Source of the DNA: Marinobacter sp.
GTDB lineage: Bacteria > Pseudomonadota > Gammaproteobacteria > Pseudomonadales > Oleiphilaceae
DNA: 64,000 bases
Assembly: GCA_018402255.1 (NCBI GenBank)
Contig: JAGYIS010000008.1
Span: forward strand, 186,001 to 250,000
Direction of reading: 5' to 3'
This document shows, one piece after another, positions 54,602-62,939 of this stretch; the stretch's first letter is position 1; each line of letters begins with the position of its first letter. The notes beneath the pieces are model-generated. The model was not told where the DNA came from. It worked only from the letters and a program-made list of their open reading frames with translations, and made no database searches. Made by a program: the position numbers and the translations under genes.

Positions 54602-55598
54602 CGCCCATAGTTTTCACAGTTTGAGTTTTCTGTTTCTCTGTTCATTTATAGTGGCTATGCCAGCGCATGCGCAACAGCCCTGGTGTGGTGTACATATGCC
54701 ACAGGCCGAACATCCCCTGAGTTGGTCGAACCTTCAGCCACCGGTGCAGGATAGGCTGGACGCGGGCGAATATGAAGAGGCCTACAGATTCATCGTTGAT
54801 GCCTATGCTGTTCACTATGGTGAGCAGAACCAGAAGCTGGCTCAGGCACTGAGGCGGAAACTGGCCCGTTACCTGACTCTTCGTGAAACGCAGGGTGAGC
54901 GCCCACAGGACTGGGACGGTTCTCAAAACAACCGAAGGAACACATATAATCTGACCCTCGAAGGCGCATCATCATCCGGCAGTGAAGACAAGGTTAATAC
55001 CGTGTCCTGCGCCAGCGATGCCTGGGCTGGTACCGAGTCACCGGAAGTCGCCGTGTTTTATGTGGCCAATGCCATGCAGGAGACGATGGAAGAAGGACAG
55101 GGCTTGCTCCTGAAACTGGCGGCGAACGAGGCGGATGCCGTGCGCCGCAGTCACCACGACTGGCTGTTGAACGGGTTTGCCATGTGGCCTTGGGAGCTCA
55201 AGGCCAATGAGTTCAGGATTGATAAAGAATTCAACAGCACTGCACCGGACTGGCAATTGGTTGTGCTGCGACCCACTCCTGCGCTGGCCATCCGTAGTGA
55301 CACCCTTGCCAGCACTGAGCTGGACACAGCGTTGATGCTCGAGCCTTTGGGCTTCGTGCGATACTTCGAAGGCAGTCGCTACCGAGACTGGTGGGGCGTA
55401 TCGCCCATTGTCACGGTGACCGATGACAATGGTGCTGGTTATGGCCTGCTGGCACGCTACAACGAATTTGTGCTGGGCGCTGCTCACCATGAGTCGGTGG
55501 ACGAAGTGCTGGTGTATTTTAGTGTGGATCTTTACCAATACCTGTTGAGCAATGAGGAGAAAATGCGTCGAGCCAAGGCATTTTTCGGCAGCCAGTAG
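54594..55598 (+). CDS. Hypothetical secreted protein paired with the hydrolase
   Basis: A 334-residue protein with a signal peptide (FLFLCSFIVAMPAHA|QQPW). The mature part is mixed alpha/beta with QAEHPLSWSNLQPPVQDRLDAGEYEEAYRF and later VVLRPTPALAIRSDTLASTELDTALMLEPLGFVRYF. No family recognised. Eight-base overlap with the hydrolase suggests coupled expression: a periplasmic partner, inhibitor or immunity protein are possible (inference). Confidence 0.6.
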   Translation: MFSAHSFHSLSFLFLCSFIVAMPAHAQQPWCGVHMPQAEHPLSWSNLQPPVQDRLDAGEYEEAYRFIVDAYAVHYGEQNQKLAQALRRKLARYLTLRETQGERPQDWDGSQNNRRNTYNLTLEGASSSGSEDKVNTVSCASDAWAGTESPEVAVFYVANAMQETMEEGQGLLLKLAANEADAVRRSHHDWLLNGFAMWPWELKANEFRIDKEFNSTAPDWQLVVLRPTPALAIRSDTLASTELDTALMLEPLGFVRYFEGSRYRDWWGVSPIVTVTDDNGAGYGLLARYNEFVLGAAHHESVDEVLVYFSVDLYQYLLSNEEKMRRAKAFFGSQ

Positions 55599-55705
55599 TT
55601 GATGGACAAAGGCGCATAAGCCTTTGAAGCAGGATGCAGAGGCTGGCAAAGCTCAGCCTCTAATGCTCACTATAACGGGAGGATAGGGTGGTAACCGACC
55701 TTGGA

Positions 55706-55790
55706 GAACCGGGATAGATTTGTTTTCCCGGCCCGGCGGTAACATATTCATGGATGAAACTGGAAAATAGACCTGTCCCGGTTTTGCTAA
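55706..55790. repeat. Inverted AACCGGGATAGAT-type repeat pair, duplicate of 39222-39302
   Basis: GAACCGGGATAGATTTGTTT and, in reverse, GGAAAATAGACCTGTCCCGG, with the spacer GGCGGTAACATATTCATGGA also present (GACGGTAGTATTCATGGA) at 39249. It marks the left edge of the second copy of the bracketing segment. Confidence 0.75.
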
Positions 55791-55838
55791 GATCATTACT
55801 CGTGATTCCTGAGTAAACAGTGCAGTCACGGAGGCAGC

Positions 55839-55912
55839 ATGAAGTATTTTGCTTACGGATCGAATATGTTTGGGCTTCGGCTACGATGAAAAGCGGCTCG
55901 CCAGGGTCTAAA
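55839..55912 (+). pseudogene. GGCT gene remnant, two internal deletions
   Basis: The start MKYFAYGSNM is kept, then the sequence jumps to LGFGYDEKR-equivalent bases and again to the 3' flank (CTCGCCAGGGTCTAAAAAAT). The second jump is between the two AAAAGCGG stretches seen in the intact copy (near 39617 and 39847), a microhomology deletion. Shares upstream leader GTGAACAGTGCAG-type sequence with the 39355 gene. Confidence 0.85.
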
Positions 55913-56949
55913 AAATGGGATCGCCCGTTGCCTTGACCGCATAGAACAGGCAATCGCTCTTCGCAATCACCGGGTTGGTGGTGATCATGAAGGCCTTGAG
56001 GGCCTGAGCGGGGTAGATTCGCCCATCCTTGATTTGAAGCACCTGTTCCATGTTCTCGGTCCGGTTGTGGCTGATCGCCGTGAGAACGTCCAGGCCTTTT
56101 TGCCCAACCCATCCGAGCGGCTCATCCGGCGACACAATCCCGAAATTGCGGTGTTCGATGTCGGGCGGAAACGTGAGGTCCGTCTGCCCGCTGGGCGTTA
56201 ACCGGTACTCGATCGTCGCATCGGGTGCCAACTCCACCCGAATCGGATTGCGCAGTACCGCAACGTTCCATTCCGTTTGTTCCAGCGATAGCACGTCAGA
56301 TTGTGAGGCATACCGAACCAGCCCTTCGTACGCCAGTTGGTGCGCGTAGATCATCCTGAGCCCCGCCACACTCGATGGTGACGGTGGGCACCTCCTGCTC
56401 GGAATATTCCATCAGTGCACCCAGGCGAAGGTCCGTCATGATCAGCCGGTCGGTAAACAGCGACGCCAGCGCTTGATGGGCAGCGTCGTTGGTGATGGTC
56501 ACCGCGAAGGCAGGGCCAGTGCCGGAGGTGTTGTGCACGTCCAGCAGGCACTCGGGATTGGCTGTCTGAAGTTCGGCCAGCATGGCCTGGGCAATGGCGC
56601 CTTCCTCGCCTTCAAACGGTTCTTTGAAGCACCGGTTCAGATCACGGCCGCCTGGCAGTTGGCGCAGCGACAATACCGGCGGGATTTTCGCGGGCTGGAC
56701 GCCGCCCAGAAGGAACAGCAGGTTGACCTCCGGGGTGTGCTGCTCCAGTAGCCATCGGTGAATCGCGAACAGGCCTGAGGGTTCGTTGCCGTGCAGCAGC
56801 GTCGCCATGGCCCGGGTTCTTGACGGATCGCGGCCAGCAACGCGAACCACCGTGGGCCGTTGCAGCCGGTTCAGCCATTCCAGGGGCGAGCGGCCCAGGG
56901 TCTGGGGTGACGGGTTGTTGAGATAATCCAGGGTGTTCGAGCGGCTCAT
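55908..56949 (-). pseudogene. Aspartoacylase/succinylglutamate desuccinylase-like (M14-type) protein, one frameshift
   Basis: N-terminal frame from ATG 56949 (MSRSNTLDYLNN): VAGRDPSRTRAMATLLHGNEPSGLFAIHRWL (zinc ligands H-x-x-E), GGRDLNRCF, LLDVHNTSGTGPAFAV and YSEQEVPTVTIECGGAQDD. One extra base near 56347 shifts the frame; the C-terminal frame continues YAHQLAYEGLVRY to the stop at 55908. The shortened copy at 39867-40058 has a deletion that is in frame only if the extra base is ignored, supporting a 1-nt insertion. Start overlaps the GCS2-type ligase stop (ATGA). Predicted to cleave an N-acyl amino acid or peptide. Confidence 0.87.
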
Positions 56950-58430
56950 GGTGACAAGGTCCATTCGTGCAGGGGTGTGTTTGTCTTCTGATGGCTCATG
57001 TAAAGAGACAGCATACTCTTGAACGCCTCGTCGGGAGTCTGGGACCTGAAGAAAGACTCGGTGACCTGTCGCTGCCATCGGGCGCCCGTCATTCGGGTTT
57101 GTATGCGGCCTTCGATGATTCCGAGCAGACGGTGGATCTCCGCCTCGTCCACCGCGGTTCGTTGCAAGGCTTCCCGGGCGCGCGGCAGCAGGTCACGGGC
57201 AACGTTCAACAGGGGGGTGTCCTGTAACTGTACCTGGTCTTTGTGGGGCCAGATAACGTCTGCGCCGATGCCGTATTTGGCGGCACGATAGAAATTGTGT
57301 TCGGTGTAATGAAAGGGAAGTATCGACGTCAGGTGAGGGATATCCTCGAGTACGGCCAACGCCGCTCCGATCACGAACAGCCCGTTCGCGCACATATCCA
57401 CGGCCGTTGGCCCGGCCGGCATGGAACGAATTTCGATGCGCAGATGGCCGCCGTCTGTATGATCAAAAATGGCCCGGTTCCAGGGCCATGTAGTCCCATG
57501 GTGTAGTCGCAGTTCGGCCAGTTCCGGTACCTCTCCCCGGTCAATAACCGCCATCGGATCTTCTTCCGACATCAACGGAAGGATGGGGGGATACAAGGAG
57601 GCCGAGGCTGCGAACAGCTCCCAGGCGCTGCGTGCCCAGCCGTTGCCGTAATAGACCCGTGGCGGGTGTTTCCAGGTTCTGTGGTTGGGCGAGCGGCTGT
57701 CGACGGATTGTTTGAACAGGGCGATTCGGGTTTCGTCCCAGAGGTGGTGGCCGAAAAGGCTGGGCGAATTGCTGGCCAGCGCCAGCGCAAGGGGCGTCAC
57801 CAGCTGCACGGCGTTGAAATAGTCGGCAAAGCGGTGGGCGGGAACGCGCCAGTGCAGCTGGAACGAGGTGGTCGCCCCTTCCATGGTGACGTCGTCCGCT
57901 TCCAGGTCGATGACGTCGTTGCCACCGATATGGATGCTGAAGGGCTCGCCCCGTTGCTGGATCAAGGCGTTGGATAGCGCATGGTAGCGGGGTTCGTCTG
58001 TCATCACCTTGGCGCCCATATCGGACTGGCGCAACGTGGGTAGAATGCCGATGGGGACCAGTTCGCCATTCAACGGGGCGGCGTGCTGGTTGATTCGCTG
58101 CATGGCCCTGAGCAGTTCCTGCTCGGTTCTGGCAAAGGGGGCGCCCTTGAAGGCCTGGGGGCTGAGGTTGTATTCAAGGTTGAAGCGGTTGAGCTCAACC
58201 GTCAGTTGTGGGTCCTGAACGCTGGCGGCTAGTTCTGTGTTGATCGGCTGAACGCGCAGGTCCGGGTTTACGATGTAGAACTCGACCTCGGCACCAATGG
58301 AAGATTCTCCCTCACCAAAGCCTGGCCGGTTTAGAAGGCGGGTGAGTGCGGTCAGGTCCGTTCGCACCTTGGCTGCAAAACGGTCAAAGTCTTCCGGCGT
58401 AAATTCCGATTGTTGTATCGACAGTCCCAT
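56946..58430 (-). CDS. GCS2-family carboxylate-amine ligase
   Basis: A 494-residue glutamate-cysteine-ligase-family-2-like ATP-grasp-type protein: SIGAEVEFYIVNPDLRV, LEYNLSPQAFKGAPF, TSFQLHWRVPAHRFADYFNAVQLVTPLALALASNSPSLFG, HTDGGHLRIEIRSMPAGPTAVDMCAN. Predicted to join glutamate or a related acid to an amine. Overlap with the aspartoacylase-like gene suggests one pathway: a ligase making, and a hydrolase cutting, the same kind of amide. Confidence 0.85.
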   Translation of the reverse strand: MGLSIQQSEFTPEDFDRFAAKVRTDLTALTRLLNRPGFGEGESSIGAEVEFYIVNPDLRVQPINTELAASVQDPQLTVELNRFNLEYNLSPQAFKGAPFARTEQELLRAMQRINQHAAPLNGELVPIGILPTLRQSDMGAKVMTDEPRYHALSNALIQQRGEPFSIHIGGNDVIDLEADDVTMEGATTSFQLHWRVPAHRFADYFNAVQLVTPLALALASNSPSLFGHHLWDETRIALFKQSVDSRSPNHRTWKHPPRVYYGNGWARSAWELFAASASLYPPILPLMSEEDPMAVIDRGEVPELAELRLHHGTTWPWNRAIFDHTDGGHLRIEIRSMPAGPTAVDMCANGLFVIGAALAVLEDIPHLTSILPFHYTEHNFYRAAKYGIGADVIWPHKDQVQLQDTPLLNVARDLLPRAREALQRTAVDEAEIHRLLGIIEGRIQTRMTGARWQRQVTESFFRSQTPDEAFKSMLSLYMSHQKTNTPLHEWTLSP

Positions 58431-58548
58431 AGCGGCTGTGTCTCTAGCACTGGCTTACTTTGATAGTAGCGGAAATGAGGGGTGCGCGAGTGACTGACCG
58501 ATCGAGAAAAGCGATATGATGACGTCTTCCGGAGGCCTTAACCCCTTC

Positions 58549-59076
58549 TCAACGATTATCCTGGCTCAGGGTTAAAACGCCCGATTGCTGGGAAAAGTTC
58601 AGCTGCCCAAGCACGCTCATGCCCAGCAACACCATATCGGGGTCCATGGCGGGATTGATGGTGCCGGGTACATTGTAGAAAGTCATATCGCCCAGGCGGA
58701 GTTCCTGAATGGTCGTGCGCCACACATTGACCGTGCCAGCGGCGGTTTGCGCACGTCCGGATTGGCCCCGGGTAAGGCCTGCTTTTTGGGCAAGGGCTTC
58801 TGAGACTGCCACGGTTGTGGCGCCGGTATCCAGGATGAAGGTGACGTTCTGGTTGTTGATGGTGCCGTTTGCTAAATAATGGCCTTGGCGGTTGGCCTGT
58901 AGTTCAATTTCAGTGTTGCCACCAAGGGTGTGACTGACCAGTTGCTGATTCGGGTTGTTTTGTTGGGAGCCCCAACTGCCGAAAAAATGCGTTACAACGG
59001 CGAGTAATACAACCCAGAAACCAGTGAAGTACAGGATGTATCGGATTTCCGGTCTAATGATGCCAGGTTTGCTCAT
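58549..59076 (-). CDS. Retropepsin-like aspartic protease (clan AA, TIGR02281-type)
   Basis: A 175-residue protein: one N-terminal membrane helix (IRYILYFTGFWVVLLAVVTHFF), then a single retropepsin domain with FILDTGATTVAVSEALAQKAG (catalytic Asp in DTGAT) and MVLLGMSVLGQLNFSQQSG. It would dimerise in the periplasm. Natural substrates unknown. Confidence 0.9.
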   Translation of the reverse strand: MSKPGIIRPEIRYILYFTGFWVVLLAVVTHFFGSWGSQQNNPNQQLVSHTLGGNTEIELQANRQGHYLANGTINNQNVTFILDTGATTVAVSEALAQKAGLTRGQSGRAQTAAGTVNVWRTTIQELRLGDMTFYNVPGTINPAMDPDMVLLGMSVLGQLNFSQQSGVLTLSQDNR

Positions 59077-59126
59077 CCTGTTCCTTGTGTGGGGCGTGGG
59101 CAGGTTGTTTCAATACTACCTTGACC

Positions 59127-59218
59127 ACTCGCTCGTACACAGGGGCGAAACCGCTTCGCCCTTTGATTTTCAGGAGGGTATCAAAAAATCGAAGAAAACC
59201 CATTCTTTTGATGGGGTG
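59127..59218. repeat. 90-bp interspersed repeat, copy 2
   Basis: CTCGTACACAGGGGCGAAAC, hairpin GGCGAAACCGCTTCGCC, and GTATCAAAAAATCGAAGAAA match the element at 47616-47706. It lies between the retropepsin gene and a gene remnant. Confidence 0.7.
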
Positions 59219-59268
59219 AAAGAAGGAAGTTGTGTTAAAACATCGAGGGGTAGCAAAGGGGCCCATGA

Positions 59269-59316
59269 ATGCAAATCGGTGTCATTTCAGACACCCACAG
59301 TAACATCCGCCCCAAT
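59269..59316 (+). pseudogene. N-terminal stub of a YfcE-like metallophosphoesterase
   Basis: MQIGVISDTHSNIRPN is a clear start of a YfcE/MJ0936-type phosphodiesterase (D-T-H metal motif). The similarity ends at about residue 16, and the frame then runs into the next gene's leader. Only the stub remains. Confidence 0.6.
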
Positions 59317-59342
59317 ATCCACACTTGTGAGGGGAGAACGCT

Positions 59343-59609
59343 ATGGCCGGCGGATGGTCGCGGGATGGTGCCGTTCAGGATCAGATTGACGCGAGTATTG
59401 ATGACGAAGTACAACGTGCCCGGAGCCAGCTCAGCGGCGGTGAGAGCGCCGTCGATTGTGATGAATGCGGCAGTGCTATTCCTGAAGCCCGCCGCAAGGC
59501 TATTCCGGGAGTGAGGCTGTGTATTGCCTGCCAGTCTGCCCGTGAAGAACAGCAGTCGACGTCGCGCGGGATTAATCGACGGGGCAGCAAAGATAGCCAG
59601 TTGAGGTGA
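59343..59609 (+). CDS. TraR/DksA-type C4 zinc-finger protein
   Basis: An 88-residue protein with VDCDECGSAIPEARRKAIPGVRLCIACQ, the four-Cys DksA/TraR zinc finger, and a short N-terminal coiled coil. Length fits the small TraR-like (YbiI-type) proteins that may bind RNA polymerase's secondary channel. GAGGGGAGAACGCT precedes the ATG. Confidence 0.87.
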   Translation: MAGGWSRDGAVQDQIDASIDDEVQRARSQLSGGESAVDCDECGSAIPEARRKAIPGVRLCIACQSAREEQQSTSRGINRRGSKDSQLR

Positions 59610-59726
59610 GTGCCTTTCCTGCGAAAGAGTAGTTGGCTTCAAGGTCTCAAAAAACCTGGATAACATACTCTAATACCACAAAACGGAATCTGTGCGTTCC
59701 AAGCAAGGATAAGCTGAGGTCTAAAC

Positions 59727-60215
59727 ATGTTAAAGAATTCGCTGTTGGCATTTCTCGCTAGGTTGTTCGAGGAGGTCAAGACGTTTTATCCATTTTTGAT
59801 TTTTTTTATATTTGTGTTTTTTGTTTTTACCTATGACTACGACGTAGAGTTAGAGGAGCGACCGTGGCATGAAATGTATGGCTATGGGCATGAAGTAGAA
59901 GTCGCATTAGATGAGGTTATTGGAGATTATTCTTTAGAAACATGGGGAAAGTACGCTAATTTACATCGTTCGAAGGCAAATAGAAGATTTCGTCATAGAA
60001 TAAACGAGCTAAAAGAGAAGTATGGGCCAGTAGATCAGTGCAATATTGAACCGTTCAAGTACATGAAAAGAGATTATTTCATTACTAAAGAGTCCTATTT
60101 TTGGCGCTGGGAGTCAGAGTGTTATTTTGAAAAAGACAGAGGCTTAGCGGTGGTCGACTTCGTTATTGATTATAGCGGATTGAAATTATTGCACTGGGAA
60201 ATAAAACCTATATAA
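59727..60215 (+). CDS. Hypothetical membrane-anchored protein
   Basis: A 162-residue, AT-rich gene. One N-terminal helix (YPFLIFFIFVFFVFTYDY), then a charged soluble part (ANLHRSKANRRFRHRINELKEKYGP) and an aromatic C-terminus. No recognised family. Base composition differs from neighbouring core genes, suggesting acquisition. Confidence 0.55.
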   Translation: MLKNSLLAFLARLFEEVKTFYPFLIFFIFVFFVFTYDYDVELEERPWHEMYGYGHEVEVALDEVIGDYSLETWGKYANLHRSKANRRFRHRINELKEKYGPVDQCNIEPFKYMKRDYFITKESYFWRWESECYFEKDRGLAVVDFVIDYSGLKLLHWEIKPI

Positions 60216-60286
60216 CAGGTTAAGATGGGTGAGGTTATAGACCTTACTTCGTCGGTTTCAGAAAATGCTGAGGTACGCTCACTTCC

Positions 60287-60409
60287 TCATAGCGCTTTCA
60301 CCAACCCCAGAGACACACTGGCCTGTGGAACCGTGTAATCTTGGTCCAGCACCAGGCTGGCTGCTTCCTGTTTGAACTCAGGAGAAAAAGAACGTCGCTT
60401 TCTGGTTAT
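60287..60409 (-). mobile_element. IS3-family OrfA relic
   Basis: On the minus strand 40 codons read RKRRSFSPEFKQEAASLVLD, then QDYTVPQASVSLGLVKAL and a stop, the N-terminus of an IS3 transposase OrfA with its HTH. It starts at ATA rather than ATG and lacks the rest. No OrfB or terminal repeats seen. It lies just before the short rho-like gene. Confidence 0.8.
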
Positions 60410-60494
60410 CAGACACCTCGTTTATGGTTGCAATATTGCCACCTACGTTGGTGCCCATAATCATCGAACCGCTACCAAGAGCTATCAAACAGAC

Positions 60495-61460
60495 ATGACG
60501 AGAAAGACATTAGGTTTAACCGGAACACGAAATAAAGACCCTAAACCCGTGGCTGAGGAAGCCGAAGCTGTGGTTGAGGCTGATCCCCAAAAGCGTTTTT
60601 TAAACGGTGTGGCGATCAATCCAGCGCCGGCGATTCGCTTGGAGTCAGGTTCAGAAAAGCTCACGGTGCGAGCCATGGATTTGATTACGCCGATTGGAAT
60701 GGGGCAGAGAGGTTTGATCGTTGCACCGCCGGGTTCTGGAAAATCGACGATTTTGAAGCATATTTGCCAGGCGGTGGGAATGGCGTATCCGGAGATTAAA
60801 CTTTACGCGTTATTGATCGATGAGCGACCCGAAGAGGTCACGGATTTCAGGCGTAGCGTCCCGGCTGAGGTACACGCTTCTTCTTCGGATGAAAGCTATG
60901 CTCATCACGTTCGCGTTGCCGATGAGCTTCTTGATATCGCCCGCCAACAAGCTGGCGAGGGTCACAACGTCATGATTGTGATTGATTCTCTCACGAGGCT
61001 TTCACGTGTCCATAATGCGGAGCGAAAGAGCAGCGGTCGTACTATGTCTGGCGGGATTGATGCGCGAGCGATGGAGATCCCGCGCAGGTTTTTTGGCGCG
61101 GCAAGAAACATTGAGAATGGCGGCTCGCTGACCATTTTGGCCACCGTTCTGGTGGATACCGGCAGCCGTATGGACCAGGTTATCTTTGAGGAATTTAAAG
61201 GCACGGGGAACATGGAACTGGTTTTATCAAGAGACGTTGCGAGTCAGCGTATCTTCCCCGCGCTGGATATTTCGAAAAGCAGTACACGCCGTGAAGAGCT
61301 GCTGTTAGATCCAAAATATCTAGACAAAATACGAGCGTTGCGCCGGGCGCTTGGCGGCCTCAAGCCGCTAGAGGGCACAAGAAAGCTGGTTGAGCTGCTT
61401 GAGAAGTACCCTACCAATGCGGAGCTTCTGAACAGCATCTCCGGAACGCACACTGATTGA
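60495..61460 (+). CDS. Short Rho-like ATPase lacking the N-terminal RNA-binding domains
   Basis: A 321-residue protein that covers only the Rho ATPase core plus a 40-residue low-complexity lead ([20 protein letters not shown]). It has [19 protein letters not shown] (Walker A; canonical Rho has PPKAGKT), [30 protein letters not shown] (Walker B), [13 protein letters not shown] (Q-loop region), [31 protein letters not shown] and [11 protein letters not shown]. Canonical Rho is about 420 aa with an N-terminal helix bundle and cold-shock domain, which are absent. So a Rho paralogue, perhaps acting on specific RNAs or as a helicase-like motor. Confidence 0.88.
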   Translation: MTRKTLGLTGTRNKDPKPVAEEAEAVVEADPQKRFLNGVAINPAPAIRLESGSEKLTVRAMDLITPIGMGQRGLIVAPPGSGKSTILKHICQAVGMAYPEIKLYALLIDERPEEVTDFRRSVPAEVHASSSDESYAHHVRVADELLDIARQQAGEGHNVMIVIDSLTRLSRVHNAERKSSGRTMSGGIDARAMEIPRRFFGAARNIENGGSLTILATVLVDTGSRMDQVIFEEFKGTGNMELVLSRDVASQRIFPALDISKSSTRREELLLDPKYLDKIRALRRALGGLKPLEGTRKLVELLEKYPTNAELLNSISGTHTD

Positions 61461-61491
61461 ATGTGCGGAAAACCGGTGAGACCGGGACAAG

Positions 61492-61635
61492 TGGTGGGTT
61501 ATCGACATTGGTGGTAACAATCTACGGCTGATTGCCTTCATTGAATTTCGTGATAATCGTATGTACGTAAAACACATCTGCAGTCACGCCGAATACGACC
61601 GGCTGACTGACAAATACCGTCGTAGTAAGGAGTGA
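61492..61635 (+). pseudogene. HigB-type toxin, 5'-truncated
   Basis: The frame WWVIDIGGNNLRLIAFIEFR, then MYVKHICSHAEYDRLTDKY matches the C-terminal half of HigB-family mRNA interferases. The N-terminal half is missing and is replaced by an AACCGGTGAGACCGGGACAA sequence resembling the scattered short repeat. The antitoxin gene follows 5 nt downstream. Confidence 0.8.
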
Positions 61636-61640
61636 GGCCT

Positions 61641-62057
61641 ATGTTATCGCCTGCTTTTGTTGAGATAAGAGATGCGCTGGCTCAGGTGCCTTTCGTGGCC
61701 CACATTGAGGCTCAGGATGACTACGAGCAAGCGTTGGAGCTAATGGATCAGTTGGTGGACGACTACGACGCCAATCGGCTGTTAATTGAGATTCTGGCTG
61801 TCAGCATTGAGCGCTGGGAGGATCAGTCTGCTGAGTTTTCCGACTTTAATGCCACTGTTGCTGAAACGGACAGGGGGATTGCTGTACTGAAAACCCTGAT
61901 GGCTCAACACGGTCTTGGGGTGGCTGATCTGCCAGAGTTGGGTTCAAAGGGCAATGTGAGCAAAATTCTCAACGGTGCTGAAGGGAAAAAGCTGACCCGC
62001 AAACATATGGAAGCGTTGGGTAAGCGGTTCGGGGTGCCTCCAGTATTGTTTTTCTGA
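61641..62057 (+). CDS. HigA-type antitoxin (COG5499, XRE-like HTH)
   Basis: A 138-residue protein: acidic N-terminus (DDYEQALELMDQLVDDYDAN), then an HTH near the C-terminus (LMAQHGLGVADLPELGSKGNVSKILNGAEGKKLTRKHMEALGKRFGVPPVLFF). This is the antitoxin of HigB/HigA pairs with toxin-first order. ATG at 61641 has AAGGAG 8 nt upstream. Its toxin is truncated. Confidence 0.88.
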   Translation: MLSPAFVEIRDALAQVPFVAHIEAQDDYEQALELMDQLVDDYDANRLLIEILAVSIERWEDQSAEFSDFNATVAETDRGIAVLKTLMAQHGLGVADLPELGSKGNVSKILNGAEGKKLTRKHMEALGKRFGVPPVLFF

Positions 62058-62085
62058 AAACGACGGACCGAAGGAGAAAAACGAT

Positions 62086-62824
62086 ATGAGCACCGCGGCA
62101 GCGGCCTATCCAATCGGTACGCCCGGCACTCCCTGGGGTGAAGCGGAACGTGCTCAATGGCTGTCACGGCAGACCCGTCAACGCAGTTACGAGTCCGATG
62201 TGTTGAACGTGATCGAGCGGCTGCGTTCGCGCTTTGATGTGCATGAGTATGGCTGTCTGGAATATGGCCCGGACGTTTATCCGCTGATGGCGATCCGCAG
62301 CCGCAACTGGCGCGCCGATCGGCCGGTGGTGCTGATTACGGGCGGCGCTCATGCACCTGGTCGCTTCGCTCGATGAGCCAATACTGGTGCACGTCGACCT
62401 GCACGAGACGACCGATACCGACGAAACCGAGTTCCGCCCGGCGCTTGCGGCCCGCGATGGTAAATCGTTTGAGCCGGGTAACATTCCGGACGGCTTCTAC
62501 CTGGTGGATGACACCGAGAACCCGCAGCCTGAATTCCAGCAGGCGGTGATCGAGGCGGTGGAAAAGATCACCCATATCGCGCCGGCGGATGACAAGGGCG
62601 AAATCATCGGCTCACCGGCGACCGCTCGGGGCGTGATTCAGTATCCACTGGCGCAGCTTGGCCTTTGCACCAGCCTGACCAACGCCCGCTACAGAACCAC
62701 CACCGAGGTATACCCAGACAGCGACCGAGTGACCCCCGAGCAATGCAATGCCGCGCAGGTTGCGGCTGTGCGTGCGGCGATCGACTATGCGCTGTCAGTA
62801 CACCCGATCAATAATCCTACCTAA
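62086..62824 (+). pseudogene. M14-family carboxypeptidase-like protein with internal deletion
   Basis: The first frame (MSTAAAAYPIGTPGTPWGEA ... RPVVLITGGAHAP) should run into GGVHGYETSG-like zinc-binding sequence. Instead it jumps to MHLVASLDEPILVHVDLHET in another frame (stop 62824) that continues DTDETEFRPALAARDG and VTPEQCNAAQVAAVRAAIDY. The segment carrying the H-x-x-E zinc ligands and the Arg site is gone. Clearly inactive. Confidence 0.8.
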
Positions 62825-62939
62825 TGGATCTAACCCATCCGTCAGCGCCAATGGCGTAGCGGGTCTCGGCTCGCTGCTTGATTTCCGGCCATTTGGCCCG
62901 ATTGTTTCCAATATCTGACACATCAGAGGCCGACCAATC

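Noticed and set aside
59235..59666. Minus-strand 143-aa frame over the TraR/DksA gene
   Set aside because: The plus-strand product has a perfect C4 zinc finger and ribosome site; the minus frame has no family features.
62825..62939. Third copy of the BtuF-like gene start (frame ETRYAIGADGWV)
   Set aside because: Only about 17 bp (GCGCCAATGGCGTAG) are shared, too short to separate from chance.
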